From Glandiceps talaboti (lineage: Eukaryota; Hemichordata; Enteropneusta; Spengelidae), in assembly GCF_964340395.1 (NCBI RefSeq), contig NC_135563.1, forward strand, positions 20,473,651 through 20,537,650: a DNA stretch of 64,000 nucleotides, written 5' to 3'. The position numbers and the translations under genes are program-made. Within the stretch, counting starts at the first letter, position 1. Each line of letters begins with the position of its first letter. Shown here piece after piece: positions 10,317 through 22,863 of the stretch. The notes under the pieces were generated by a model. It was not told the origin of the DNA. It searched no databases and was given only the letters and a program-made list of their open reading frames with translations.

Positions 10317-11272
10317 CATAAGGGACCAGTCAGTTTCTTCGGCCTGGGGGGGGGGTCCGGTGGATTGGTAGGGGGGGGGGGGGTCACCCTGTTTTTGAAA
10401 TTGGTAGTAGGGGGGGGGGTCATGCTGTTTTGAAAATTGTGGATAGGGGGGTCATTGTGTTTTAAATTCTGATGGAAGAAAAAATCCTTTCTACAATGGC
10501 ATATAGCCTTGTCTGAAATGTGGTACATGTCAATATTTGTTCTTGTCCCTGTTTCTTACATGAATTCTTTAATATTACTTATTAGTTCAAACATATACAT
10601 ATACATGTATTACCTAGCTACCACACTAGTTACAGAACATGTCATGTAAATACTTGGCTGTTTCACAATCAATGCTTCACTTATAGTGCAGTTTGGGGCA
10701 AAAGTGAACTTGAAGGTTTCGTAATGGCAATTTTCATAGATAGTTTATAAATGAAGTTAATCTAAATTGTTCTACTCGTCATGTTGTTGACACTACAAAT
10801 CACCACATCTCATCAGATTCCAGTTTCTATTATACACTAGGTATGACCAACTAAAGTTCTCTAACATACCGGTGACTTTATTATACATATATTAATGCCC
10901 CTATACTAATGTTACATGTCTATTTTATGTGATATAGGAAACTCATTTAAAACGTACATTTACGTTAGCTTTTCGAAGCTTGGAAATATTACCTCAAAGG
11001 TTATGAATAACCTAAACATTGCCTTAGTATCTCAAGCAAAAAACTCCATATCTGCCAGGGGAAAGCCCCAAGGACTTCCTCACCCCCAGAGGTCACTCAT
11101 GCATTCAACCAACAATCAGATGCACCAACAACCTTTTTACTGTCATAATGGTATTAAACTTTTCTGTTTGGGTTTTACAGATAGGGGGGGGTCAGTGACT
11201 TTTTGTCGGCCCAATTTAAGAATCCACCGCCCCCCCCCCCCCCCCCAGGCTGGAGAAACTGACTGGTCCCTA
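10317..11272. mobile_element. Inverted-repeat element with GGGACCAGTCAGTTT ends and long G/C runs
   Basis: The left end (10317–10372) reads AGGGACCAGTCAGTTTCTTC followed by GGCCTGGGGG. The right end (about 11212–11272) is its reverse complement, with the same order of blocks: the GGGACCAGTCAGTTTCT arm, a G run and GGTGGATT. The arms share roughly 55 bp and the total is about 950 bp. Both arms hold G runs of 9–16. No transposase frame is seen between them. It may be a foldback/MITE-type element or two independently inserted inverted copies of a shorter repeat. Confidence 0.5.
10340..10458. repeat. G-run tandem repeat (about 45–50 bp unit)
   Basis: Three diverged units each contain a run of G followed by GTCAxxxTGTTTT and an AAATTxT block. 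Multiple G runs of 6–13 in about 120 bp give strong G-quadruplex potential. Confidence 0.6.
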
Positions 11273-11537
11273 AAGGCCGATTTTTTAATGTTTGAGACTA
11301 CACCTTGTTTTGCATGAACGATCTTGATCGTTCAAGGACATACACTGACCCAATCAACTCGTGGCACTGTCACATAAAGTTTACGAGTGCACTCGTACCT
11401 CGGAGCGCTAGTAAGCATGGTAAGGGTGCACGCACTCCGTATGTTGCTCGACCATCAGGCTTTTTTCCCGATTCAACTCAGACTACTGGTCTGAGGATAC
11501 GATAGTCGACCTAAGGTATGCAGCAAGACTAGAAGAC

Positions 11538-11692
11538 AATCTGATTAAAATCTGAGATGTGGTGAATACGGCTCGATTTCTTTATTTTAGTTTAATTTTG
11601 TCGTTTTTTCGTTTTGTTTGTTTCGGGAGTGATCGCCGCCTTCCGATAAAGGTAAATAAACAAAACGCACCACATCAGATTTTAATCAGATT
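11538..11692. mobile_element. MITE, AATCTGATTAAAATC family (copy 1)
   Basis: The left end AATCTGATTAAAATCTGA plus GATGTGGTG is mirrored by the right end CACCACATCAGATTTTAA plus TCAGATT, giving terminal inverted repeats of about 25 bp around a 155-bp element. The interior is T-rich on one side and A-rich on the other, so the whole element folds. A second copy with the same termini lies at 25845–26057. Confidence 0.75.
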
Positions 11693-11942
11693 GGACTAGT
11701 AGAGTGCAATCCCCCATATTAAAAGAAGGTGTTAGAATGTTTCAAAGTACCTAGCTAGCCGATGTCAGCAATGATAGAAACCGAAAACATAAAAGTACAG
11801 TCATACACTGACAAGATATACGGTCCTTAAAAGTGGCCGTATGGATGGAGGATTTTGGTATTTATTTTGGATTTTATATTTATAAAACAATTATATCATG
11901 GCTTCCTACTTGGATAATCAATGTGATACAACATCTGAGCTG

Positions 11943-12096
<154 letters not shown>

Positions 12097-12109
12097 CGAC
12101 AAAGTCCGG

Positions 12110-12450
12110 GACGGGGACTTATGGATTGGGTTCCGTCTGTCCGTGCATCCGCAGCTGTTTCTTGGAGATGCGATTTTGTTTGTGAATTTTCCATGTCCAA
12201 AGCCATAACTCAGACATGCTTGAACAGATCTCATTCAAAGTTGGTATTAGGACAGTGTTCTATGACAGTGTGAAGTTCTATGACAGTGTTCTATGACATA
12301 CATGTGCATATTCATTGTTGTTGTAATATGATCTAATATGGCCACCTGGCAGACATTTTGTTTGCAATTTTTCTATGTCCAAAGCCATAACTCAGACATG
12401 CTTGAACAGATCACATTCAAAGTTGGTATTAGAACAGTGTTCTATGACAT
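12110..12450. repeat. Dispersed repeat with internal duplication (182-bp period)
   Basis: A block containing ATGTCCAAAGCCATAACTCA, GACATGCTTGAACAGAT and TTCAAAGTTGGTATTAG occurs at about 12190–12262 and again at 12372–12449, about 95% alike. The segment starts with a CCGTCTGTCCGTGCATCCG stretch next to the TC microsatellite. The preserved codon-like spacing suggests decayed transposable-element sequence, but no intact frame remains. Confidence 0.6.
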
Positions 12451-13660
12451 ACATGTGCATATCCATTTTCATCGTGATATGATCCCCCATACCTGACCAA
12501 TCCTTTATTGTTGTAGGCATGTTCCATGTCCAACAAGCAGACACAACATATCTAAGTCTGTTTGATTTAGGTTCACAAGTGTTGTTGCGTGATCAGAGTA
12601 GTGATAATTGTGGGGATATGTCATTCTCAATGACTTGTTTATGATAGAGGGGCTGTACTGACCAAAGAGAGCACAATACAGTACACACAATACAACAAAG
12701 GTCATCAGCCTGTGCTATCTGAAAGGAGCTGGCCTCCAGCTTTGCTCCTAGTATACTCAATTTACAACTGTACAATTCCTGCTGAAAAGGGTTGACCAAC
12801 TTGACCTATATGAGAGGGTGCCCGCCCTGGCTCAACTCACATGCATGTTTATATAAATTTATCTAAATGTCAATGTTTATTTGACTGTTAAACAGTTATA
12901 TATTTACAATACTAGTAACGTGTACAGGACATCTTGTTGTAAATACAATGTTTTCAAACTACATGTACTTCTGAATAAAATTTCACAATAACTAACGCAT
13001 TTCAAAGGAAACTGCTTAGGTGTAAAAAAAAAAATGTGTGGTTCCGATTACATTCAATTTTAGAATTGGTGGGGTAGGTAGATTTTTTTTATTTTATTTT
13101 TTTAAGTTTTTATATTTTTTTTCATATGTGAGTGTCTAGTTCAGGTAGTTATGTTTTCCGATGTTTTCCATATGGTCTCTGTGTTATTGGTTTCTTCTCA
13201 TCAGATGTACAGCCATTACAGATTGGAAGAACAGTTTTATATTGTCTTTTCAAGTTGATGTCAGTTTCCACATCCATTATTTCTTGTGAGACTTCACAAT
13301 TTTGGTGATTTTCTTTTTTTTTTTCTTGAATACGTAAAAAAAATTTAGGGTCAGCGTGAAAAACTAGGTCGGGGTCAGGTAACCAGAACCAAACAACTTT
13401 TTTTATTTAGCCTTATCAGTAAATGATGGAATTTAACATTGTCTATTTTCATCTAACACCGTCACTTGTATACATGTATTGTCCATTTTACTTACCACAC
13501 TCAGCCCTATATGACAATTTCTATTGTCAACCATCAGATATACCTAACATTATAAAAGCTTAATACCCAATTCAAAATTCCCTCAATGAAATATTTCTAT
13601 AGAGTTACTAAACTATGTAAAATCTGTAGTGTTCAGTGGACATTGTATTATTATTTATGG
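12451..13660. other. Non-coding stretch downstream of the transporter gene
   Basis: No coding exon is found. The stretch contains A- and T-rich tracts (for example 13080–13130). On the minus strand an AATAAA (13661–13666) just beyond it could be the polyadenylation signal for the transporter gene, giving a 3' UTR of about 0.5 kb, but other AATAAA sites exist near 13090. Confidence 0.3.
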
Positions 13661-13684
13661 TTTATTTATATTGTACATAGCAGC

Positions 13685-13685
<1 letters not shown>

Positions 13686-13747
<62 letters not shown>

Positions 13748-13773
13748 TGTCTGTCACAGTGTGTGTGTGTGTT
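13686..13773. repeat. (GT)n microsatellite
   Basis: About 30 GT units are followed by a CTGT/CACAGT interruption and more GT. It lies in the probable 3' region of the transporter gene. Confidence 0.97.
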
Positions 13774-14172
13774 TACAGGTCTTTAAAAAGGTCAGACCCT
13801 TCTGCCTAATATCCGAATACAACCTCATTCCCCAAAATCCATATCTGAGTAGTACTGTAGAATTCAAATAATTCCAAGGTCACACATACTTAACACTAGA
13901 TTAAAATCTGACTGTAACTTGTACCAGAAATTCAAGTACATGTACTGTAAATGACATTAATTAGGTGCAGATAAATAGTAATTGCAACCCTCCAAGATTT
14001 CAACATTCCAATTTTGGTGAAAAATAACAATAACTCTCCCTGCCTAATCACAAATGGACAGAGATTTAGCTTTCTGATTTGGCAACACACTGTTTGCTAG
14101 AATAGCTGATATGTCTAGTCAAATAGCCACAGAGAATTTAAAACTAACCCATACTGACATAAAATACAATGA

Positions 14173-17100
14173 CTATAATTGTCCCTGTCTCATTAGTACC
14201 ATTTGTTGAATGACAACTACCAAACTAACAATACCACCAGTAGTACCAACAATAATTATGGATATATCTTTGACTATGAGTGCTTTGCTCAACTCATTCC
14301 ATTTTAACTTCAAATGGAAGATACATGGTAGGATGAAGGCCAATAATGAGCTGCCAACAGCACCTGACAAAAGAGAGACATACAAAAGTTAACTTTACAA
14401 TGACTTGACAAATAAACGTGTGATCCTCATCTTTAATGTACATGATAATTTCATTTACCAATTTGTTTGGTCTTGACAAAGGCATTCAAAAATCAACCCC
14501 TTTGACTTTTCCAGTGTCAGATACTATTTCACTGAATCAATATTTCATAGGGACGATCACACACAATGTCACACAAGCTCAATAAATGAACTTTTTTTTG
14601 TTTAGGGAGCATCAATGCAATTGCTGACTTCATTTTCGCACTTCCAACCAAATTCGAAAACTTTCATGCCTTCAATGATAACAGGTTCTGTATTTACTAC
14701 TGAAGCTGTGGATAAGTTGATTAAAATTTACTTCTAATGTGATATACAGTGTTGGGTTTCTGGTTAGTATTTTAATGTGTTTACCATCATGTTTTTTACA
14801 TTGCATCGATTGTAGTGGTGTGACCTTTACAATTTTCATCATGGTTTACACCATACATAGTGTTGATGTCTAAGTTGTGAATGTTTGTTTAGGGGAGGTG
14901 GTTTTGTCCTAAATGAACAAACTTTGATTACTGAACTTGTGTGACTGTACGACCATCAGGACTGATCATATGTATCATAGTAGATATGGGTCAGTACTAA
15001 AATGATGATGTTGCTATGACAACTGGTGAAATGAACATACCTACAACAGCTGTAATATATGCAAATGAGTCAGAGAACAGGATGGCAAAAACCAGTGTAG
15101 TGATTACCAAGAATATCCTCAGAATGTTACGTTTCCATGCGGAAACCTGGAATACACAAAAAAGATTATATATAACTACATGTATAACTATCTGTTGAAA
15201 TGACTGAAACAATATCAATACATGAACATATATTAAACTTCTATCACTTAAAACTGCACTCGCTGCAAGTGGGACTTTTTAAAAAACATTTTTATATTCA
15301 CTAAAAATTGGTCAATTACGTATGTTCGTATGTTAATTGTCAAGTTGGTCAATATTATCTGTAGGTAGTGTAGTGACAAGTTGAAATCTTATTAAAACTG
15401 TACTAGTTGTCACATGAAGTATCATTTTCAATCAGACAACCATAATATATTCACTGAAAATTGTTAAAAATACCAATAATTAGACATTTTGCATGTTAAT
15501 CAGTGATAAATATTTTCCATAACCAGTACAGAAACAGGTTGAAATCATGATCATCGTTGAGGGTGCTGATTTTTGGGTGCAGACCCAAACATCAATTTGA
15601 TTCGATTTATCTTGTATACAGCTACAAAAATGTGTTCACTGACAGGTGATGCAATACTTTTCACAGTGTATGATATTACTTATTAGTTACTGTACCTAAC
15701 AACCTTTCTTTTTTAAATGTTACAGTCGTAGCGTTAAAAGACAGAGTCTAGTATAGCAACTGCTACTGTTTACAAACTTTCACTTACTGAGTCAGATACA
15801 GGAACGAACATAGTACATTGTTTGTATATGTATATAAATTTTTAGTCAGACACAGAAATGAACACAGTATATAAACTTTACTTACAGAGTTTGGTATAGG
15901 TACTGCTACAGTGTGGAGGCTATGAAAGTGGTCATCAGATGACCTTTGACCCTTGGGTTCTGATTTAATAAGGGGTGATGCTTCATCTTCATCTCCTTTC
16001 ACTTTATCCTTCTTTGGTCCAAAAATACGTCCTTGGAAAATTTGGAAGATGAAAAGAGAAATACATTTACAAAGATGATAGAGGGATTATTGACCTGACA
16101 TCCAACATAATAGATGAATACTAAAAGAAAGGTCCTCAAATCTTTTTCCGATATCTCAAAGTGAAAATTCAGTTTTCTAATGTAGTACTAATAGGAATAT
16201 ATCGGAAACAAGAAACATGAGAAATTCAATATTTCTTGTAAGATTTTCATGAAACCTGTTGTATTGTCAAGTCGTTGACATAACTTGCCATTTCTAGTAT
16301 AATATGGGGGAGGGGGTCCAAGCTCTGAACACTGGAATAGGTAAGGGAAGATTTACTGCAACTTGCAAGTTCTATTAACATCTCATCTTCAAGTATGAGG
16401 GTGGGGGAGGGAAGGGGAGGTTCTACTTCTGCAAAAATGTATTATGCCTTTCAAAACACTTACGTGACTTGGGTATCGCTAAATTATGTATTCAGTTGCA
16501 GGAAACTCAGATCCATCTGATTGACTTACCTGGGGCAAACAGAATTGCTTCAAAGATCTCAATCACTGGGAACATTTGCAGTGGATATGTAAGTAGTATA
16601 CCAACACATACAGTTGCCTTGACGATATAAACAACTTCTGATTGTGGTGGGAAGTTCTCTGTGATTATTTGATTGACATCTGTTCCATAATGAAAGTAAC
16701 CAATCACACCAAACAAACCCAGTATGACTGTCAACAGCAGCACAGCTCCATGAAGGAATGCTGGGAAATTTGTACGGTTGCCTTTCATGCTAGATTCAAC
16801 TGGTATCACCTTGTATAAAATGGTACACAAAAAAATACATCTCAATTAGCCGTGGAATAAATATGTATAATGTAGTGTAATGTAATGTAATGTAGTGTAA
16901 CGTAATTGTGCTTCTATAGTGCTTTCCAACATTGTGCTCAATTATTACCCTGGCACAGACCTATAACGGTACAACAGCCATCCATTGCAACCTCCGTAAA
17001 TGTGTAAGACTAAATCCTTCATATAGCAACCTCTATCCTACCAGGTCCAAAATGACACAGCTGGGTTGACTCATAGACCCTCCATAGACCCTCATCACGT

Positions 17101-20100
17101 GGAGGGTAACCGGCTGGGGTACAATCATGGTTCAAATCTTGGAAGAGGGATCTTAGCCATTTTGAAACAAATGGCAGTGGCAAGGCCTGCAGCAGTGAAT
17201 TGCAGTTTCAAGGCCAGTAACTTTTATCATTTCATAATCATGACTATTAACTGTACATGGCAAATAACAATTTATAAAGTTATAATGCATTCACTTTGCT
17301 CATTTATCTACTTAATTTATTTTGCATTTTATCAACTGTGATTTGTCAATTTTATGATACTTTGCACTCCAAACTATCAGAGAAACAGGTGGTGTGGTAT
17401 TTACTACTACTACTACTGAGACTACAGAGTTTCAATTTAGGCAGCACAATGTTTGTGTGTCTCACGCAAGATTAGTTTTGTTGCACATTATATACAACAA
17501 AATACTGACACAGATAAGTGCACAAGCATATACAGTGATACATTTGATATCACTTTGGACATAAACCCCATCACTGTGGAATGAAACAAGGAAGACTCAA
17601 ATTCAAATACACTGTTTATTTGTTTTCAGTCAGATAAAATGTAACATCTTATATGCATGTGCATTATCAGTGTCTGTATTTTGTTTGTGTAACTCACAAC
17701 AAATAAATTGTATGAGACGTAAAAACATCATGTTGACCGATTAAAACTCTATACTCTCTCCAGTTTGGTAGTAACAGCATTTCCAATACTTACCACTCCA
17801 ATGCCTTCATAAGCTGCAGTCATATGTCCCCAAAAGACAGGAAATGTTGCCCACCTAAATAACACTACATCTTCATGTATTTCAAGATCTGAAAGATTTC
17901 AACAATAAATATTAGCAGAGCAAAAATATTTATCGATGATGTAAAGTTTTATGACACAAGATATAAGCATATGAAATGTAATGAGAATGATTTTAAAATG
18001 TCACACCTATCGACAGTCAAAAGTTTAATTCCTGTAGACAATGTCAAATTCTGATTAAAATTAGGTTGTGGAAAAAGTTGCCTGCCAGAGCTATTGAAAA
18101 ATTTGATCCTCAAAAAAAGGAAAGGTATATTTAATCGACATAGCTGCATTGGAAACAAAGTTACTGTAGTAATCCAGGACCATTCTAATATAACTGTAAA
18201 TAGTAAGAATTCTATGATTCAGATATTCACTGATAGTAATCATCTTATCATGTAGCACAACATCATCTGTGTTGCAGTAATCTGTGCTGTGTACCATGTA
18301 CAATGCTATTCTCTATTGTAGTGCGTTGAACTGTACGGCACTGTTCTGTACTTTGTGTCTGCTGTATTGTTCTATATAAATGTACTGCACTACACTCTAC
18401 TGTAATATACTGTACTGTGGTATCAAACTGTGTAATGCTGTACAGCATCACACTGTACTGTACTGTATTCCACTGTTGTGTCCCGTTACTGAACTGTTTT
18501 GTATTGCACTGTACTGTATTGTTGTACTGTGCTGTGCCGTGCTGTGCTGCACTGTGCTGTATAGCATGGCACTATACTGCTACTGTATTGTCCTGTCCTG
18601 TGACTTTTGTGCACTGATGAATCCTTGTACAACATTATACAACTCTAAATGCAATAAAAACTTATAGAAACACATAATGATCACTTTGAATGCTAAATCT
18701 AGATATCTATTCATTTATAATTCTAATCCTACAATGTCTGAACACACATAAAGCAAAACATTGGTCAATAAATCCACTATCTATTTTACTATCTTTCCAA
18801 ATAAATTCAAAATCATTATTTATTATCTATTTATTTATTTTTTAATATTTTTGCATGTTTGAAAAACTAAAAACATCCTTACCAATGATTAGATAGAGTA
18901 ACAAAGCTAGAAATCCAAGACAAAGTGCTAAATTAGCAATTGCACTCATTGGTCCAAGGGTACGCATGTTACGTACGAAGGAAAATATTATAAAAATTGG
19001 AAAAGGTATCAAGACAAGGAAATAAAATGATGGCGCTGTTGACTCTTGAAGTGGACTCTCACATTCTGTACTGTTTGCAGTAGATTCTGTTGAAGCAATG
19101 TCCATATCTTGAGAAGGTGTGGTCAAATTGGAGGCTAGATACATATTTAATCTATGTACAATTTTCTGTGTCGTTGGACTTGTATTCGTTTTCTTTGTCT
19201 CTATATACGATTCGTTATTCAATATCTGAGTAATGTCAAAATCAGCTGCTTCACTCTTGTTGCCATGGCGAATATGTAAATCGGTTTCAACCACTGCTTG
19301 AAGATTGAAACTGACAGACAGGGATGGTGATATGGTTTTCATATGTGTAGCATCTTCTGTTACATTATTCACAACATCTTGGAGAGGAAAGAATGATCCG
19401 ATTGTTGTTCCAAGAAAAATTAAATAAGCAGTGCAGAAACCCAGCTGTGTTATACATAATCCAATATTAACTAACACAATCCCTATCTCACCCATACAAA
19501 GTTTTCCAAGGTCACCATAGGTAAGAGATGCTTCAAAATGCTCCAGAAGTTCTTCACCACTCTTTGCCAATTCACCATCATTACTGTCCTCTGCTTCTAA
19601 ATCAACTTTAGATGGAGTGTAATGAATTGAATGTAGACGACTGATGGCTTCATTTTTGCATTTAATAATGAGATGACAACAATGATCTGTCATGGATGCA
19701 ATGATGATGAGTCCAATTATACCAAGCTGGTGGAAAAAACGAAATAGTGCAAAGAAATACATTACACTTATCTAACCAAAAGTTTACACTTCTGTATAAA
19801 CTTTATCTTGTTATTTTATTATTACTCTAGTTTATATATTTACTAGTTTGTTTAGCACCATATACTTATTGCAGAAAATCCAATGAAATAATGTAGTTTT
19901 CTTAACGGATGCAATAAAGATTTTATTCTACTCATGATAACAATCAATTTACTGTTACTATGAAATTTACACTGAATTATAATTGATTTTCTTTTTACAT
20001 GTTTATAACATTGATGATGATAATAATGATAGTGATGACAACAACAATGAATTTGAATAATTAACAAACACTGACAAAAAAGTGTTGTATCAAGACACAG

Positions 20101-22863
20101 ACACTGACATGAGGTGTGAACTCAAAACTTTTCAAATACCCATTTTGGATTGCAAAAACACTGAAGTACTAGGTTAGCTCTGGTTGGTAGATTGCTTAGC
20201 ACTGATGGGTTGGTTAGCTTGGTTGGTAGTTTTCTTCAAATTGATAAGTTAAAATTGAGAGTGAGTCTCATACATTGACAGCGACGGATGTTTTAATGTT
20301 GAATTATCAATTACTGTGGGAATACAAAGACTTAGATCTCAATTACTGTACCAGAACCTTGATGGTACAAATCTAGATCTGTTACTGGTCAAGACAAAAA
20401 AATAACTGTTAAACTGTGTTAAAATCATAATATACCACAGTTGGCATGCATTCGAGTGGCCCTGAATGACATTTATTTATGAGCAATAAACTTTCCCAAC
20501 TAATGCATACATTCTCTGCACAGTAATTCATGTTTAAATATAAAATGTATGCTCTGCATAAATTCAACTTACCACCATACCACTCTGCATAAAGTCAAAG
20601 GGTACAGATAGGAAATTTGCACCAATGAAAGCTTTGAAGATATTAGCAAAATCTCCAACATTTCGAGCCACACCAGGCTTCTCTCTATTGAAAACAAACA
20701 CAGTGATCAAGAGATATTAAGCAGAGCCTATACGAAGAACAAGACAAATGTAGTGCAATTTTTTTAATAGATTAGATATAACTTTATTACAACTGTACAG
20801 AAAATTGAATGACAATTCTATTCAGGTACATAACTTGATAATTGTACTAAAGATATTGAAGAACACTACAATGAAATAGGCTAATGTGAGGTCATCAAAT
20901 CATGTAGATATTAGATGGCCATTTCTGGTTACAACTGGATTCTATATGTAACCAGATGATATAAACAAAAGTATTGGCAGCTCTACCACGAGGGCGCTAT
21001 GACTCGACCTAACTAAGGAACCCTGGGACTTGACCTTGGGCAGTTGTAACTTTTAGCTAGAACTTAGTGGAAGCATGAAGCACGTATGAAGCAGAGGAGA
21101 CGCAAAGAATGGTAGAAGATAGAGGAGTTAGACAAAGAGAGAGAGAGAATTGAAGCTGAGGAGAAGGAGCAGAAAAGGCATGTTGCTGAAGCTACTGAGC
21201 TGAATTATGAAGTTGAATGGTACAGAGAGCTACTCGTCTGCAAGTACATGTATTTCTACACATGTGGAGTGCATGTTCAGTAAATTACTTATTTTGCCTG
21301 TAAATCTAATGATATTGTCACTGTCCATTGAATGATTAATTAGTTGTATTTGATTCCTCATGCAGTTGAACTGAACTATGAATTAATGATATTGTCACTG
21401 AATGAATTGGTTCCATTGTATAATTAATTAGTTTGTATTTGATTCCTGATACAGTTGATCTGAACTATGAATTAATTATATTGTCATTGAAGATATTGAT
21501 TCCTTTGAATAATTAATTAGTTTGTATTTGATTCTTCATATAGCTGATCTGAACTATGGATTAATTATATTGTCACTGAATACATTAATTCCGTCGAATA
21601 ATTGATTAACTTTATTGATACTTAACCTCTGATTTTGAGCACCTTGATTGGTGAATGAAGACAATAAAACAATAATAGAATCTAGATTGAATTTATAGAG
21701 TGTTACGTGGGAATATACCGAGTTTCCTACAGCTACTAAGTATTTCATTGAAGCGTTGCATTCTAAATTGAGATTTTGACAAGCCGGTATCCTACCTCGA
21801 CGAGACTCAGAATTCATTGGAAATTAATTGAAGTAGATGTTAGAATTTATTGTGTTTGACTAAAGTATTTGAATATTGAACTATTTATATACTTGGCATA
21901 AGTCATTAATCCATCAAAGCATACTGTCCAGTTGGATTACAATTAATTGATGACACCTATTGTATTAATTAGATGTTTGATGTATGTAATTGTATGTATT
22001 GAGTATTTTTTGTATGTATTTGTATCTCTTGTGCCGATTGCAATTATAGATGTGAACATTGAAAACTCAGACTTTGTGTGGTTGTTGTTTCTTCATAACT
22101 GTACACTTAGAACTTGCATCCCAAACAAAGCCAACGGTGACACCTCAGGCCCCAATATAAATTATTATATGCAACTGGTACTTGTTCATAGCTGGGCAAC
22201 AGGAAATTGGTTACATATAATTTGCTACACAACATAGTATACTATAGTCAGGTGTAGTGTATTTCATTTGACATTAAATAATTGATGAATACAAAGCTTA
22301 TACAAGCCAAGTTAAACACGTTCAGACAAAAAATACATGAAACATATGTCATTAGTTTTGCAGTGTTAAAAATATGAGTCAAAATGTTTATAACCACCAT
22401 GTATCACATTTTTTTATAAATTATGTTGGTATACTCAATGAATGAATGTATTCATGTGTTTGTATAAAACATTAAACTGAGACCATGAACTGAGTCTCAG
22501 TTTGCAAAAAATCGCCTTCTAACATTAAGACAGACATTAAGCTAAGACGAAGGCACTAGTTTATAACTAGACTCGTTAGATACGAAGATAGAATCAAATG
22601 AACAAATTTTGCTAAGATATTGGCAATTAAACCATCAACTGTGATTCTTCTGTGGATACCTGTAATTTGAGATCATCAGAAATTCCAATAACATACTAAA
22701 GAGGGTCGAATTCTGGCAGCATTTATTGCTCATGTGACGTCATACCATAATTCCGTCCATCATATATCAGTGCAGTGGGTTATCTGGTCATTCGACGTAT
22801 TATATAGTCTATGCAATATGATCATGTACAGAAGATGGAGACTCACCTTCCTCTAATCTTCAT
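14173..22863 (-). CDS. Amino-acid transporter, AAAP superfamily, SLC36 / AVT3-like (eight coding exons)
   Basis: Exons (high to low): 22847–22863, 20573–20684, 18883–19726, 17794–17888, 16530–16809, 15886–16031, 15041–15146, 14173–14363. All have AG/GT borders and the phases (2,0,1,0,1,0,1) join to 596 residues, start ATG, stop TAG. The start of the AAAP fold is VGDFANIFKAFIGANFLSVP, followed by TDHCCHLIIKC, YGDLG and QLGFCTAYLIFLG, as in SLC36 and plant AVT3. Later come LxFVRNMR, WATFPVFWGHMTAAYEGIGV (family W-FPVFFG…EGIGM region) and LTYPLQMFP. Around ten or eleven membrane segments are expected. A loop at about residues 157–277 carries six N-glycosylation sequons (164, 199, 214, 224, 243, 261), so it is likely lumenal. 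The loop at 451–498, cytosolic by SLC36 topology, has an acidic dileucine EASPLI (466–471), a lysosomal/endosomal sorting signal type. The family is mostly proton-coupled; the substrate cannot be told. Confidence 0.9.
16860..16912. repeat. (AATGT)n degenerate microsatellite
   Basis: Units of GTAATGTAATGTAGT lie in the transporter intron between coding exons 4 and 5. Confidence 0.7.
17072..17107. mobile_element. Nested CATAGACCC mini-element ends
   Basis: CATAGACCCTC occurs twice, 11 bp apart (17072 and 17083), and is followed by GTGGAGGGT (17099–17107). This resembles one copy of the CATAGACCC/GGGTCTATG family inserted in or duplicated beside another, with a truncated right end. It lies in the intron between exons 4 and 5 of the transporter gene. 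Confidence 0.45.
18300..18605. repeat. Degenerate pentameric ACTGT repeat
   Basis: TGTACTGTACTGTATT-like sequence with a 5-bp rhythm extends over about 300 bp in the transporter intron between exons 3 and 4. The flanking intron (17889–18882) contains nothing else recognisable. Confidence 0.7.
19727..20572. other. Transporter intron 2 (between coding exons 2 and 3)
   Basis: AT-rich intron with GTAAGT donor (minus strand, 20572–20567) and TTTTTTCCACCAG acceptor at 19727. No embedded gene or element is recognised. Confidence 0.8.
21059..21290 (+). pseudogene. Decayed coding fragment, probably transposable-element derived
   Basis: One frame reads KHEARMKQRRRKEW, a stop, then KIEELDKERERIEAEEKEQK and RHVAEATELNYEVEW before running out. 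The charged, coiled-coil-like composition and the GA-rich codons are unlike the AT-rich intron around it, and the bias is only on this strand. I infer a remnant of a retroelement gag-like or other transposon protein; a chance A/G-rich run is the alternative. It sits in intron 1 of the transporter gene, antisense to it. Confidence 0.35.
21305..21610. repeat. Tandem repeat, 88–89-bp unit, about 3.4 copies
   Basis: Units begin near ATTAATTAGTTTGTATTTGA at 21335, 21423 and 21512. Each contains CTGAACTATGAATTAAT and ATTGTCA blocks. Copies are roughly 85–90% alike. The repeat lies in intron 1 of the transporter gene. Confidence 0.85.

Noticed and set aside
13586-13871. Cys-Val repeat frames
   Set aside because: Translation of the (GT)n microsatellite; the same applies at 41892–42175.
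19727-19762. Upstream Met (MYFFALFRFFHQ) as start of the transporter
   Set aside because: These codons lie in the intron before a clear acceptor (TTTTTTCCACCAG); splicing to the upstream exon restores the first membrane segment in phase.
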